A stretch of 64,000 bases of DNA. Origin: Amanita rubescens (taxonomy: Eukaryota > Basidiomycota > Agaricomycetes > Agaricales > Amanitaceae). Each line of letters starts with the position of its first letter. The first letter of the stretch is position 1. This document shows, one piece after another, positions 34,859-45,360 of the stretch. The translations under genes were made by a program, and so were the position numbers. The stretch covers positions 62,001 through 126,000 of the forward strand of contig WION01000013.1 in NCBI GenBank assembly GCA_015039365.1, given 5' to 3'. The notes beneath the pieces were generated by a model that was not told the DNA's origin, did not search any database, and saw only the letters and a program-made list of their open reading frames with translations.

Positions 34859-36979
34859 TTACATTAAATCAGCTTTGCGAAGATGCCGGCGTAGAATATT
34901 TTCTTCAACTGAAAATCGTGTGTTGGTAGTGACAAAAAGTTGATACAATAAGACATACCAGCTGCTAAGGTTATGGCCGTTGCCCCAGTATCCTACGACA
35001 GATGTGAGAATCGAACAGAAAGATCAGACTACGCGATTGCTTACAACGACAGAGGTCAAGTGAATATACAAGTTTCGGCGAGAAGTTGCTGAGCTCTGTT
35101 TTGCGATCTCCCGGAAATGATGTTGGAAATCTGCATTGCCACGTCAGCTTTTGAATAGTATGGCATCGGAGGCTGGATGTACATCGTGTAGCTGTCGGGA
35201 AATCATTCTTGCGATCACCGAAGCTAGCGACCGAGTCGCGTATTCTTATACCACGCTGCAATTTGGCTTGCAGAAGATCACATTTATTTAAGACTAGTCA
35301 TTGAATCGGATCAGCATTTAGGCGGTGGAGACGAAAGATCGTATGACCCACAAAGAACGAATTGAGTATTGGTCAACAGTTTGTTCGCGCATACCGAGCG
35401 CCATAAAAGGTAACTATCTTGCAACCGATTGACGCGCTTATCCTCAGCAAGTCTCTCGTCAAAAGGCGAGACTGCATCTTCATTTAGCGGAGACAAACGT
35501 GCGCAAAGAGCGTGACTCACTGGGGCTGGGTATGGGCGGCCGTGAACATCAGCCATGGACAATAATAAACAAATTTGTTTTGAACTTACGCGAGGAAAAT
35601 GATGGCATCCACTGATAGGAAAGAATTTTGGTCAGGCACTTTGTCAGAAGATCACCCCCTTGACTACGTACCATCATCGAAGTACGGCGACCACGCGGCG
35701 CGCTGATCATTATAGCGTGCGTCAAGTTAATCATAGACGAGATCAAGGAGCTCACGCTGTTTCTTGTGCCTCCGACATCATACATTCTCAATTCGTGACC
35801 GGCCCCGCGTCCTACGTCAAAGTAAGCACATCAATTGCCGGTGATAATCGCACAGGATATACCATGAGACATGACAAATTTATACTCTTGCACGCCAAGT
35901 GTCCGAAGCCGTGCTCGAATCACATCGTCATCTGTTGGCTGATAGTTCCATGAGGCAATGCGCTCTGTGTCGTTGAGGAAACTAGATATCACAGCATGAG
36001 CATGAGCTTATGCATTGGAGCCTGTGACCAGACTCACAATCCGGGGGCATCTTCGAATCTGATTTTCCGTCGACTTAGCATCTCCTGGATGATAGGGTCC
36101 TCCCAGAGTTCTGTGATGGCCTCCCGACACGAGACCAGAGTTTCTACGAAATCTTCGTCCAAATCATTTGCTTTTTTGAGAGTGTCACGGTCATTTTCTG
36201 GGGGGCTTGATCGCTGACGGAGCTTGCCCAACGCCGACTTCCATCCGTTGCTCGAATGGATCGAGAACTCGGAGAAGCCGCGCCGCCGCGCCGAAGTGGA
36301 ACCTTCGAATGGTGCTGCGGTTGTCACGGAGGTGCTGTGCAGTTCCATTGCCGCTGCTCCTAGGCGCCGTTCTAGCTCCTTGTGAACCCCGAGAAGCGGG
36401 CGCAGCCGTTGTTGCAATAAGCGATGTTTTTCTTGGAATCTAAGAGGTGGAAGCGACCTGGCTCTAGCTACTATGATCTCCTCTATGGAGTCATCGCTCG
36501 TGTCGCCGTCCATGTAATATAGGCTTCTGTCGGACATCTCTCGCGACATTAGTTCGAGAATCCGATTGACGTTGCGGACAAGATTGAGATAGATCACAGC
36601 TCTCCAGGAGGTACGTTCTTCTATCCATTCACGCTTGTTATACATCAGTTGGAAGTCTGAAATGTCATTAGCGAGGTTGAGAGGGACGATAATGACGAAT
36701 CGTACTTTTTAGAGTAGCTGTCTTTCCACTTTCGCTCTGGCCTAGTGGAATCGTTGAGTGACCGCTTGTACAACATTAGGCAAAACGCTGACCTAGTAAT
36801 AACAACTTGAGGGGCTTCTTCTTCTTTTCTCGTTCTTTCTCTTGCCTCAGTCGTTCATCGATCTCGTCGCTAACCCGCTTTGCTTCTGCCTCAGCGGCCT
36901 CTCGCGCGAGACGCTGCTCATCCGTCTCGTTGGCAGGAGGCGCAAGTGCCAGAGTAAGGGGATCTTCGTCAGCTGGCAT
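34859..36979 (-). CDS. Divergent G-protein alpha subunit
   Basis: Thirteen exons (minus): 36979-36793, 36741-36706, 36656-36038, 35981-35863, 35811-35756, 35702-35672, 35611-35590, 35525-35521, 35471-35352, 35293-35183, 35130-35045, 34992-34959 and 34908-34859; they sum to 491 residues with no frame conflict. P-loop GQSESGKTATLK; switch II DVGGTRNSRAAW; DDVDAIIFLAPIS; LFLNKCDLL (NKxD box); SFGDRKNDFPTATR; NLYIHLTSVVDTGATA; and a C-terminal receptor-contact-like LRRHLRKADLM. The catalytic Gln of DVGGQ is Thr here. The N-terminus is a charged coiled coil (EREKKKKPLKLLLLG) without the MGxxxS/C lipidation start, and the helical domain holds a long Ser-rich insert. This matches the expanded atypical G-alpha group of Agaricomycetes rather than the canonical subunits. 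Confidence 0.88.
35521..35525 (-). other. Five-nucleotide microexon of the G-alpha gene
   Basis: Between introns 35526-35589 (GTAAGT to CAG) and 35472-35520 (GTGAGT to CAG) lie five bases reading CCCCA on the minus strand. Including them joins GC|CCCCA|TC into Ala-Pro-Ile, giving the conserved FLAPIS motif in frame; leaving them out breaks the frame. Confidence 0.7.
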
Positions 36980-38883
36980 TGCCAGAGAAGTCGACCGACC
37001 GATACAGAGAGAGAAAATGCTGGCGATCTTGGAAGACTGAATGGGGGGCGAGTGGTGAAATACAGGAATTTCGTGTTTCATCCTCCGGATGCAGTGATTT
37101 ATGTATCCCCTTCGGGCTGCTGTACATTCTAATTTCAACTGCAGAAGTTAGCGTGTGACCCTGCAGGTTCCATTTTAGCGCACATTGAATCGGATTAAAC
37201 GGTGCTTAGGAAACTTCCGTATCGGATCTATTCTGCATTATACTCCATGGCTATGCGTGCACATGTCGAGCGCTGGGCGCTAAGGGTACAAGGTTACAAG
37301 GGAATGTCGTTGCTGCCAACCTCTACGGCTCATTTTTGGTTGCCGGGTAATAGTGCTATCCATAGAGCACGTAACCCTGCTCAACAGCATCTGAAACTTC
37401 GTGATTATCAGGGTTGTTCTTTAGTGGTATTCAGAGATCTTCAATACCTCCAGGCTTAAGAGAGTTTTTCAGTGAGAAGATTCCTGGGCGGATTTGGCAG
37501 TACGTGGAGTATGATACTCTTCTGAGCAGACTGAGCTCCTTTACCTCTATTAGTCACGGGAAAAAAAGAGATGACGTCCAGCCTGTCCAGGGACAACAGC
37601 CGGCAGGCACCGTCCGAGGACAAACGGGTATGAGGCGAATGTGCAACAAGGGTCACGTACATGCTCGGCAATACAACGCGTCTCGCATGACACTCTCATG
37701 CGCCGTATGCAAAGCCATTAGATTCAGCGCCAGTCAAGGCAAACGATGCGATTGCATATTGTGCACAGTATTTTGATAATGTTCATGATCGACAACGACG
37801 TCACAGGAACTAATAGACAGACGCGGGAAACGGAAAACGTGGTTTTCCCCAAGGAATTCTCGCAAAGAATTCAACAAATCGACAGTAATGAGTCAGAGTG
37901 GCACCGTAAGCGCCAACCTGATGGGTCTAATCCTTGGAGTGCAGGGTCTATACGCCTCCTTATTGTATCGACAAAGTTAACAAATAGTGTAAGAATCCGT
38001 CTTCAGGAAAGCTACGTATACGGTGGATGTTAGAAAGGCAAAAGCCGTCAAACAGGGGGAAGAGCAACGAACTAGTTGAAAAAGAGAGAAGAGAACTGAT
38101 TATTCAATCGAGTTAGATCACAGGGCCTCCAGCCCCTGTCACAGCGTTCAATTCTTCGCAAACCAAGATGATGAATCAAATAATTTGATATGCGGCTCAT
38201 TAGGGTCTATTATACTTGTTGAACCAAACACATGGCATCACCGAGAAGTCAGGAATATCACTCGCCTGGGGATATGTCATCGGTGTTTTTTCGCCGTAGG
38301 CAAGGAGACTGAAGAGTATTGCAAAGGTGCTCAAATCACTGCGTGATAGCCAATATTCCGGTGTGTAGAGTGGTTCCCGTGCAATTCAGTAATACATACT
38401 TTTGTCATGTGCTCGTGGTTTGATGATTATTTCAACATCAACAGGAATCTGCTACGGCGTCTACAAAAGTGAGAAGCTGAAACATCAAAACACAGGAATC
38501 ATCAACGCCATGTGCTGCGCACTGTACACTGATGAACTATCACAAGCGATACTAATCTGAATTGAGGGTAGCATTGCCCGATTTGTGGTTATAATCGAGC
38601 GGGAGCTTTCTTCGGCGTTGTCCGCGCGACATTTGAACGACCTGCGCTAAAGGGTTTCACGGTCAACAGCAATCCATTCCCTCGGTTTGGACAGATCCTA
38701 GGGACGCCGCTCAGGGATGACATTATTGTCATATTTTGTGGCATGAATTCTTATGATCCACTTCTTATGCAACTGGAATATTTTTTCACTGATCTATTAC
38801 AAAACATGACGAGAAATAAGTTTTACAGAACTAGGAAAGGATAGAAGGATCTTCCAGCAAATACCGGGTTCAAGTTGAAAACA
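36980..38883. other. Gene-poor spacer
   Basis: About 1.9 kb between the G-alpha start and the end of the zinc-knuckle gene. ORFs such as the plus-strand one at 37414-37776 lack recognisable content. The G-alpha promoter lies on its left side. Nothing else supported. Confidence 0.4.
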
Positions 38884-39625
38884 TCAACGTCTACCCCGGG
38901 CATCTCTTGACCTAGATCCCGACCGCGGTTTACTATCTTCCGTTGACAATGAAGAATGTCTTCGTTGGCGCTTGCGACGAGAGCGCGCCTTCGACCTGGA
39001 CCGGCTCGATTCGGAACTACTATCCGACTCTGAAGAGCTTGATCCAGAAGATGATTCAGAGTCAGAGTCGGTATCGGAGTCAGAGCCTGATTTGGAATCA
39101 GAAGAAGAGGAGGTTGACGTAGAACTTGGCCAATATTAGTTGCGACGAGGCATTTTTTGGAATGGCAACTCACCGTCTACGCTTCTTCGGTTTTGCCTCC
39201 TCTTCCTTCAGCATTGCTGTGACAGACGCCCCAGCCTCTTTCTGACGCTCTTTTTCTTTGGCCTCAAGAATTTGATTTGCCATACCAATTCTGTATATTG
39301 CGCATGTAATGAGTTAACATCCAAGGACAGACTCGATCACACTCACTTCTTGAATTCCTCTGGAAGTTCAACGCTGGGTTTACCCTCCGGCCTCAGCTTT
39401 GCAAGTAGTTTGGGGTTTTCCAATTGTTGCGTCCTAGATGGACGGGTGACGTATGGCCTCTCGGATTTGCATTCGAAAATAAAATGCCCTGCCGTACTTC
39501 AGTATGTTTGCCATGCTGCGTACAAAAACTCGACACAGACCCGATTTTAAACATTTTTGACATACAGTGGAGGACGTTGGGCGTGGCTGGTTTGTTGAGC
39601 GGTGGTGGGGCGCGTACTTGGACAT
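38884..39625 (-). CDS. CCHC zinc-knuckle protein with Ser/Arg-rich tail (ZCCHC10-like)
   Basis: Exons (minus) 39625-39541, 39488-39347, 39290-39174 and 39124-38884, 194 residues. Splicing of the first intron (gtctgt to cag) completes a zinc knuckle CQKCLKSGHFIFECK (C-x2-C-x4-H-x4-C). It is followed by RPYVTRPSRTQQLENPKLLA and KIGMANQILEAKEKERQKE, then a long run of Ser/Asp/Glu and an RS-rich end (SRSRSKARSRRKRQRRHSS). This layout is that of ZCCHC10/SREK1IP1-like proteins, probably nuclear and RNA-associated. The start was set at the ATG of MSKYAPHHRST because upstream ATGs are in a frame that does not lead into the knuckle. Confidence 0.82.
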
Positions 39626-39678
39626 TGACAATGAGAAGGGAGTCGTGAGAAAGAATCGCCTTTTCCGGTTTCCGTGAC
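39626..39678. promoter_or_regulatory. Very short divergent intergenic region
   Basis: Only 53 bases separate the zinc-knuckle protein start from the RFT1 start on the opposite strand. Promoters and 5' UTRs must overlap each other or reach into the neighbouring coding sequence. No element recognised. Confidence 0.5.
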
Positions 39679-41510
39679 ATGGCTAATGATTCTCTCCTCA
39701 AGTCGTCCATTTCATCCGCCTCGAGCCTCGTTGCTTTGCAATTCTTCTCAAGGCTCTTTACTTTTGCTTTGAATCAAGCCCTTGTTCGCCTGGTTTCTCC
39801 GAGTGCCTATGGAACGGCTTCAATTCAGTTTGAGCTCTTGCTCAGCACTATTCTCTTCCTCAGCAGGGAAGGTGTCAGGAATTCTCTTCTCCGGGCGGGC
39901 AAGGACAAGATAAAAGAAAGTGCGGGAGTGACAAACTTGTCATTTCTTCCCATCGTTCTTGGCGTACCGCTTGCAGCTTTAACGGCATGGTTATATGGAA
40001 TATATTCAGGGGAGGAGGTACATTCTCAACCGCGTTTCATGTTGTCTATCTGGGTGTATGGATTGGCGGCAATAATAGAGCTACTAGCCGAGCCAATGCA
40101 CAATACGTGAGTGAGCAGTATGGCGTACACATAGCTTGCTCAAAAGTGATAGCGCCACGTCTGAACTTCGGACCGATGTCAGAGTGAAAGCCGAAGGTCT
40201 AGGTGTCACGGGCAAGACCGTAGTGACTTTCCTGGTGCTGTATTACGATTCGAAACAAGGGGCCAATGGCGACTTGGCTTTGCTGGCCTTCGCACTAGGA
40301 CAACTCTCTTACAGCGTCTGTGTCTTGCTCAAATACGTCAATAGTTATGGAATGCAATCTCTTCGTCCAAAGTTCCTCATCACGACCAAGTCGGTTACTT
40401 ATCTCTTCATTTCTGCTCATTTGAGTGAATACATGTGTATTACAGGGACAAAACCGCGCCATTACTGGATCCCGTGTTATTCCGTCTCTCCATGAGCATG
40501 TCTTTGCAATCTGTTGTAAAGCACTTTCTGACAGAAGGAGACAAATTCCTTCTCTCCTGGTTCAGCCCTCTGCAAGACCAAGGCGGCTATGCCATTGCTG
40601 TAAACTATGGTTTGTTCATCAATTGCATGGAACATCGGAATAAGGCTAAATATACTTCCCAGGATCCCTTGTAGCCAGAATAGGCTTCCAACCAATAGAG
40701 GAAACCTTACGCGTGTTCTTCTCCCGTACATTGTCATCATCAGCTAGTTCCCAGCAACCAAAAGAAGCTGAATTACAAACCGCATCTAGCACCCTTGTCT
40801 CTCTCCTTTCCGTCCAGGCTGCATTTTCTTTGTTCCTGGTTACCTTTGTTCCTCCTTATTTTCCGATTGCCTTCCGGATCCTTCTCCCTCCGCGGTACCT
40901 TGAGACAAGCGCACCGGCAGTCCTTGACGCATGGGTGTACTACATCCCCTTCCTTGCTATAAATGGTGGGCTGGAAGCTTTTGTAAGCAGTGTTGCGAAG
41001 CCTCGTGATCTGGCGAGGCAAAGCAGGTAAGTTACCCTTCATATGTTGATAGGCACAGTATTCTGATCGCAAAAATGAACCAGGTACATGGCGCTCTTCT
41101 CTGCATTGTACATCACAGCTGCGGTCTCATTCTACAAGTTTGCTCTGCTCGGCGATGCATCCCTTGTATATGCCAACATCGTGAACTTGGCAGTGCGCAT
41201 AGCTTATTGCGTGCATTTCACCAATGCTTATTACTCGTCTTGTCGCTCGCGACACCTTTTATCGTGGTCGAAAGCGCTACCGCGGGTGCCGTTCATCTTA
41301 TCGATTATGATATCTGGGATTCTAGTTCGCCTAGACAGTCGCACGATGGTGTTATCATCCGCTGACAGGGGAATCAGCCTCCTCTTCAGATTGGACCTTG
41401 TGATGCACCTCTGTTATGGTGTTGTGCTTGCTCTCGCGTGTATGGGAGTCTGGTTGAAGGTACAGGCTCCGTTGCTTCCTAAGGAACTAGGGAAGAAAAG
41501 ACTAAACTAG
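39679..41510 (+). CDS. RFT1: ER oligosaccharide-lipid transport protein Rft1
   Basis: Exons 39679-40106, 40147-40389, 40446-40609, 40663-41026 and 41084-41510, 541 residues, intact. N-terminus SASSLVALQFFSRLFTFALN and GTASIQFELLLSTILFLSRE are typical Rft1; later TDVRVKAEGLGVTGKTVVTF, LSMSMSLQSVVKHFLTEGDK, YYIPFLAINGGLEAFVSSVA and YMALFSALYITAAVSFYKF follow in family order. It is a multi-pass ER membrane protein of the MOP/flippase superfamily required for using Man5GlcNAc2-PP-dolichol in N-glycosylation; the exact transport role is debated. The second intron has the less usual donor gtcggt. Confidence 0.93.
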
Positions 41511-41867
41511 TGCTTGGACTGTTTGTATTCATGTTGCATTGCATAATATGCAAATGAAATAATCAAAACATGTGTGACCCACGTTTGAGAATTGTGGGAT
41601 GACAAGGCAAGAGTGAGATGATATTACTAGTATTGAGCTACTAGAACACTAAAACAAATGTAGGGTTCAACTGCTAATACAGGTGTGCCTTATATACTAC
41701 CTATAACTTATGGCAAGCATAGGGGTAAAGGGCATAGGGCAAAGAGGAAGGGTATAGAGTTAATGTCAGGAGAACAAGGCTCTAAATTCTTATGAGTCAA
41801 ACATATGTGATGAATAAGAAAAGCTCATGAGTCTGACATGTCAGGTAATCATAATGTGAGAGTCCCT
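41511..41867. other. Intergenic 3' region between RFT1 and NLR 1
   Basis: About 360 AT-rich bases between two converging stop codons; no gene seen. Confidence 0.4.
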
Positions 41868-44304
41868 TTACCATAACATTGAGTCCTGACTCAAATGTAT
41901 CAGGGCCAAACTGGCCATAGCCTGAAGGGTGTCTGGATGTTCTGGGCCAAGCTTCACTTTCCTTGCATACATAACCTCTACCAGCAGCTTCTCTGCCTCA
42001 TCATGCCTTCCCTGATACTGATATGTTGATGCCAAATTACTCATGGCAGTGAGAGTGCCTGGATGGTCTGATCCCAGCTTTATTTTCCATGCCTTTATCA
42101 CTTCTACCTGCAGTTTCTCTGCCTCATCACACCTTCCCTGCTTATAGTATGTTAATGCCAAATTGTTCATGATAGTGAGAGTGCCTAGATGGTCTGATCC
42201 CAGCTTTGCTTTCTGTGCCTTCATCACTTCTGCCTGCAGCTTCTCTGCCTCATCCCACCTTCCCTGCTTCTGGTATGTTGTTGCTAAATTGTTCATGGTA
42301 GTGAGAGTGTTTGGATGGTCTAGTCCCAGCTTCATTTTCCATGTTTTTATCACTTCTACCCGCAGCTTCTCTGCCTCATCCCACCTTCCCTGCTTCTGGT
42401 ATGTTGATGCCAAATTGTTCATGGTAGTAAGAGTGTCTGTATGGTCTGATCCCAGCATTACTTTCTGTTTCTTTATCACATCTACCTGCAGCTTCTCTGC
42501 CTCCACCAACCTTTCCTGATACTGGTATGTTAATGCCAAATTGCTCATGGTGGCAAGAGTGCCTGGATGGTCTGATCCTAGCTTTGCCTCCCGTGCCTTC
42601 ATCACTTCTACCTGTAGCTTCTCTGCCTCATTCCACCTTGCCTGCCTCTGGTATATTGATGCCAAATTATACATGGCAGTGTAAATGTTTGGATGGTCTG
42701 TTCCAAACATTGCCTTGCTCTCATTGACTGCTGCATTCAAGAGCTTCTCTTCTTCACCCCAGCTTCCAATACGATCAAATACAATTAAAAAACTGTTGTA
42801 TTCATGACCATAATATTTCTCTTGCAATCTTAATTCTTGTCCATACAAAAGGTTTGACCTAATGTGTGGTGCAAGTAGTTTACAGAATGCATGATTATCA
42901 AGATTCCAGTCAGGAACTACTGAACAAGACAACAAAGCTCGTGCCCTGTGATACCAATTACTAATCTCTGTTTGTGACATGTGGCTCCTGCTCCAGGAAC
43001 TTACTAACAAGTGCATTGAATACACATGATTCACAACACTGATTATTGAAAATGAAAGCAAAACTTGTATCCCATCCAAAAAGGGCATTCTGTCCCATTC
43101 ACCATGTTCATCTATAAACAAGGTCTGATGATCCAGTAGTGTCATTGGAAAATCAGAATTTGCTGTATCAACATTGCCATCCACATAATTCTCTGCAGCA
43201 TTTTGAAATAGCTCTTCAGGTATATTTTCATGATTTAAAAAGGCAAAGATTCTTAACAGGCTGATTGCATTCTGTGCTGCCTCAGCTTCTTCTCCATTTT
43301 CATTTAGTGCCATTTGCTCAATTTGTTGAAATGAAATATCCCATGTTCCATATGCAGATCTCCCATAACCAGATGCTCCCTGGAATTCTTTCTTTGACAT
43401 TAGCTTATCTTTACTTTTTTGGTATAACTGGAGATAACCATCAATGCCACACCCAGATCTGTGGATGTATGCTCCTGCTTGGTCAAGGGCAAGTGGGATT
43501 CCACTCAACTCCAACACCATCTTCTTAGCCCCATTTCTAACATGATCACATGTCCCATCCAGCATAGCAGACTTTAAAAACAAAGTAACAGCCTCTTCCT
43601 CTTCCATAGCAAGAACATTCACTGAACCTAACACAAGCCTCTCCAATTCCCAATTCCTACTGGTAATCAAGATATTTCCTCCCCCCCCTGGTGGGAGGAA
43701 CTTCTCGACTACTGAATAATGACCATCTGCATTGTCATATATGATCAGCCATTTTGGCATTTGAGAAATCCACTGAAGAACAAATCCAGATGAGTGCATC
43801 ACTTCCTTTGGGGCATTTTTAGCCTGAGCAATCTGCATTAGTCCAAGTTCAATAGTGGCCTCTGATTTTGCATCCAGCCAATGTATGTCAGAAAATCTTG
43901 AGCATGTCATTCACCTTGTCAATATTATATGGCAGTGATATACTCACAAACCAGCATTTTGTTCAAGGAACCTCAGGGAAATCTGAGTTTTGCCAATACC
44001 CCCCAGACCATACAAGAGGAATGATCTCCTCTCTCCTTCACCATGAGAGCCAAAGTAGTCCTTCATCCTTTGTAAGTATTCATCTCTACCCACAAAGAAG
44101 GGGCTGGAATGCTTCAAGGGTGGCAGAGGTGGTAGAGGACTCTGAACAGGGGCTGGATGATTGTGAATCTAAGAATTGCAATTCTTAAACGCATGCATTG
44201 AACAATACTTGAATAACAACCTCTGTGAATTGGACATTTGTCATAGAGAAGTTTTGTGCCCCATGGAAAAAACTAGAATTGAGGGGTTGAGAAGGATCTG
44301 ACAT
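41868..44304 (-). CDS. NB-ARC/TPR NOD-like receptor, copy 1 (short repeat array)
   Basis: Exons (minus) 44304-44209, 44168-43948 and 43896-41868, 781 residues. Starts MSDPSQPLNSSFFHGAQNFS, then a proline-rich linker and FFVGRDEYLQRMKDYF. The NB-ARC domain shows P-loop LLYGLGGIGKT, Walker B KWLIIYDNADG, the sensor region NILITSRN, and LSGIPLALDQAGAYI (GLPL-like). A helical region follows, then six complete 42-residue TPR units of the pattern MNNLAxTYQxQGRWDEAEKL and a seventh broken after ALIHLSQDS. The array therefore ends abruptly compared with copy 2. Fungal NLRs of this kind are thought to act in non-self recognition and programmed cell death; that role is inferred. The internal Met near 43910 is not the start. 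Confidence 0.85.
41880..42700 (-). repeat. Tandem 126-bp TPR-coding repeats of NLR 1
   Basis: Six complete and one partial units of 42 codons each, with only a few variable positions per unit (after MNNLA, around the QGRWDEA turn, and in the linker before KLGSDHP). Bounds approximate. Confidence 0.8.
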
Positions 44305-44545
44305 GCTGGAGCTTGGGATGTTGGCACAATATTCATTGTGAGCCAAGTAAAAATCACCTGATATTGCCTATTAGCTGTGGGTGCATTGCCAGAACTTGTC
44401 AATATTCACTCCATTGTGACTCACACGAGGCTTACCTAATTGTTTAATTGCCGAAGTGATGATGATGGGTCAAGAGTAAAGAGGAGATGTCACACATGTC
44501 ACGGTGAATCCGTGGAAAACTCCGTCGGCAAAGTCCGTCGCCCTG
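44305..44545 (-). repeat. Upstream flank duplicated with NLR 1
   Basis: This stretch matches 52552-52810 upstream of NLR 2 with scattered differences (for example aaaaatcacctgatattgcc, and gatgatgggtcaag near 44461). It marks the 5' extent of the duplicated NLR segment. Confidence 0.7.
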
Positions 44546-44551
44546 CCACTA

Positions 44552-44735
44552 AGAAATGAAACATCTATGGGACGAGGAGCAGATGGCGACTCGGAGGCAG
44601 GGGGCGGAGAGTGAGCTGGAGTGTTGCGGATCATGCATGGGATCGAGGCGGACGCGGAGACAGGAGAAAAACGGCGCAATGAAGAAGGGGAAACGGGGAC
44701 TGAGTAGTCATGGATGTTGTATAGATGTATATTAT
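44552..44735 (+). pseudogene. Inverted, broken 3' piece of the bHLH gene
   Basis: Plus-strand sequence here corresponds to the last exon and 3' UTR of the bHLH gene at 52920-54110: MKHLWDEEQMA matches EMKRLWDEERMARQ, then ESELE and a frameshifted version of the GMHGIKADVETGG region, ending with a variant of ggatgttgtatag near 44710. Frame is lost by several indels. Relative to the adjoining NLR it is inverted compared with locus 2. Confidence 0.7.
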
Positions 44736-45360
44736 TTGTTGATACCTTACACTCACCATCAACCGACACATTCGTTGAATGACCACCACACACTCTGGTT
44801 GCCCTCACACCCATGATGAGGCTCATCCCACTCACCTAAAGATTCCTCACGTGGCAAGGCGTAATACCCGGAGCAATATTGTAGATGTTCAAGTTGTGTT
44901 GCTGCGACTCCAGCCAAAATGGGCACAGAATGGATATAGGTTTACCTGGAAAAGCCCGACGGCGGTTTGGAAAAACGCGACGGCTTGGGTTCAAGGACCA
45001 AGGTACTGCGGTGCGGTTTCGACAAATCAAGCGTCGGGTGTAGTAGATCGACCGACTCACCTGTCGCACGTTGCATGTTTATCTCATTCGAGCTAAGCCT
45101 GGTTGTGAGATATGAAACAGCATTAACGGTACAAAGCAATGGTTCCCCCCGGGAATGTTCAGTCTGGCCGTGGTTGTCGATCCAGTACGTCTGCAAGAAC
45201 GATAAGGAGTCACTGGCACCTTGGTTGCTACAGTAAGTAACTGGCATCACCGCCTATATTGGTATAGTCTCGCGACAGATCACATCCATCGTCCCATTTA
45301 CCGCCAAACCTATTGCATTGCATAATACAGATGAATTGAATCAGTACATACGTGCTCGAA
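44736..45360. other. Intergenic region downstream of FIG4
   Basis: About 620 bases. Overlapping ORFs on both strands (for example minus 44942-45250) have no recognisable content. It should contain the FIG4 3' UTR. Confidence 0.4.

Noticed and set aside
34959..34992. A further +1 frameshift near the end of the G-alpha gene
   Set aside because: It came from miscounting bases at a line break; rechecking gave a clean in-frame exon and a total of 492 codons.
35311..35562. Read-through of 35472-35520 as coding (inserting SHALCARLSPLNEDAV)
   Set aside because: The segment has GTGAGT, a branch-like ctaaat and a CAG end at 49 nt, and its removal with the microexon restores the family motif; retention stays an alternative noted under the finding.
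37414..37776. Plus-strand ORF in the spacer upstream of the G-alpha gene
   Set aside because: Composition and lack of any conserved motif or splice context do not support a gene.
39393..39710. A minus-strand ORF starting MDDLRRESLAMSRKPEK whose ATG overlaps the RFT1 ATG in a shared CATG
   Set aside because: Its frame does not lead into the zinc knuckle. The ATG at 39625 in another frame gives CQKCLKSGHFIFECK after splicing, so the head-to-head start overlap is an artefact.
43911..43930. NLR start at the MTCSRFSD methionine
   Set aside because: It lies in or at the end of an intron. The P-loop exon upstream joins in frame and a better start (MSDPSQPLN) lies at 44304.
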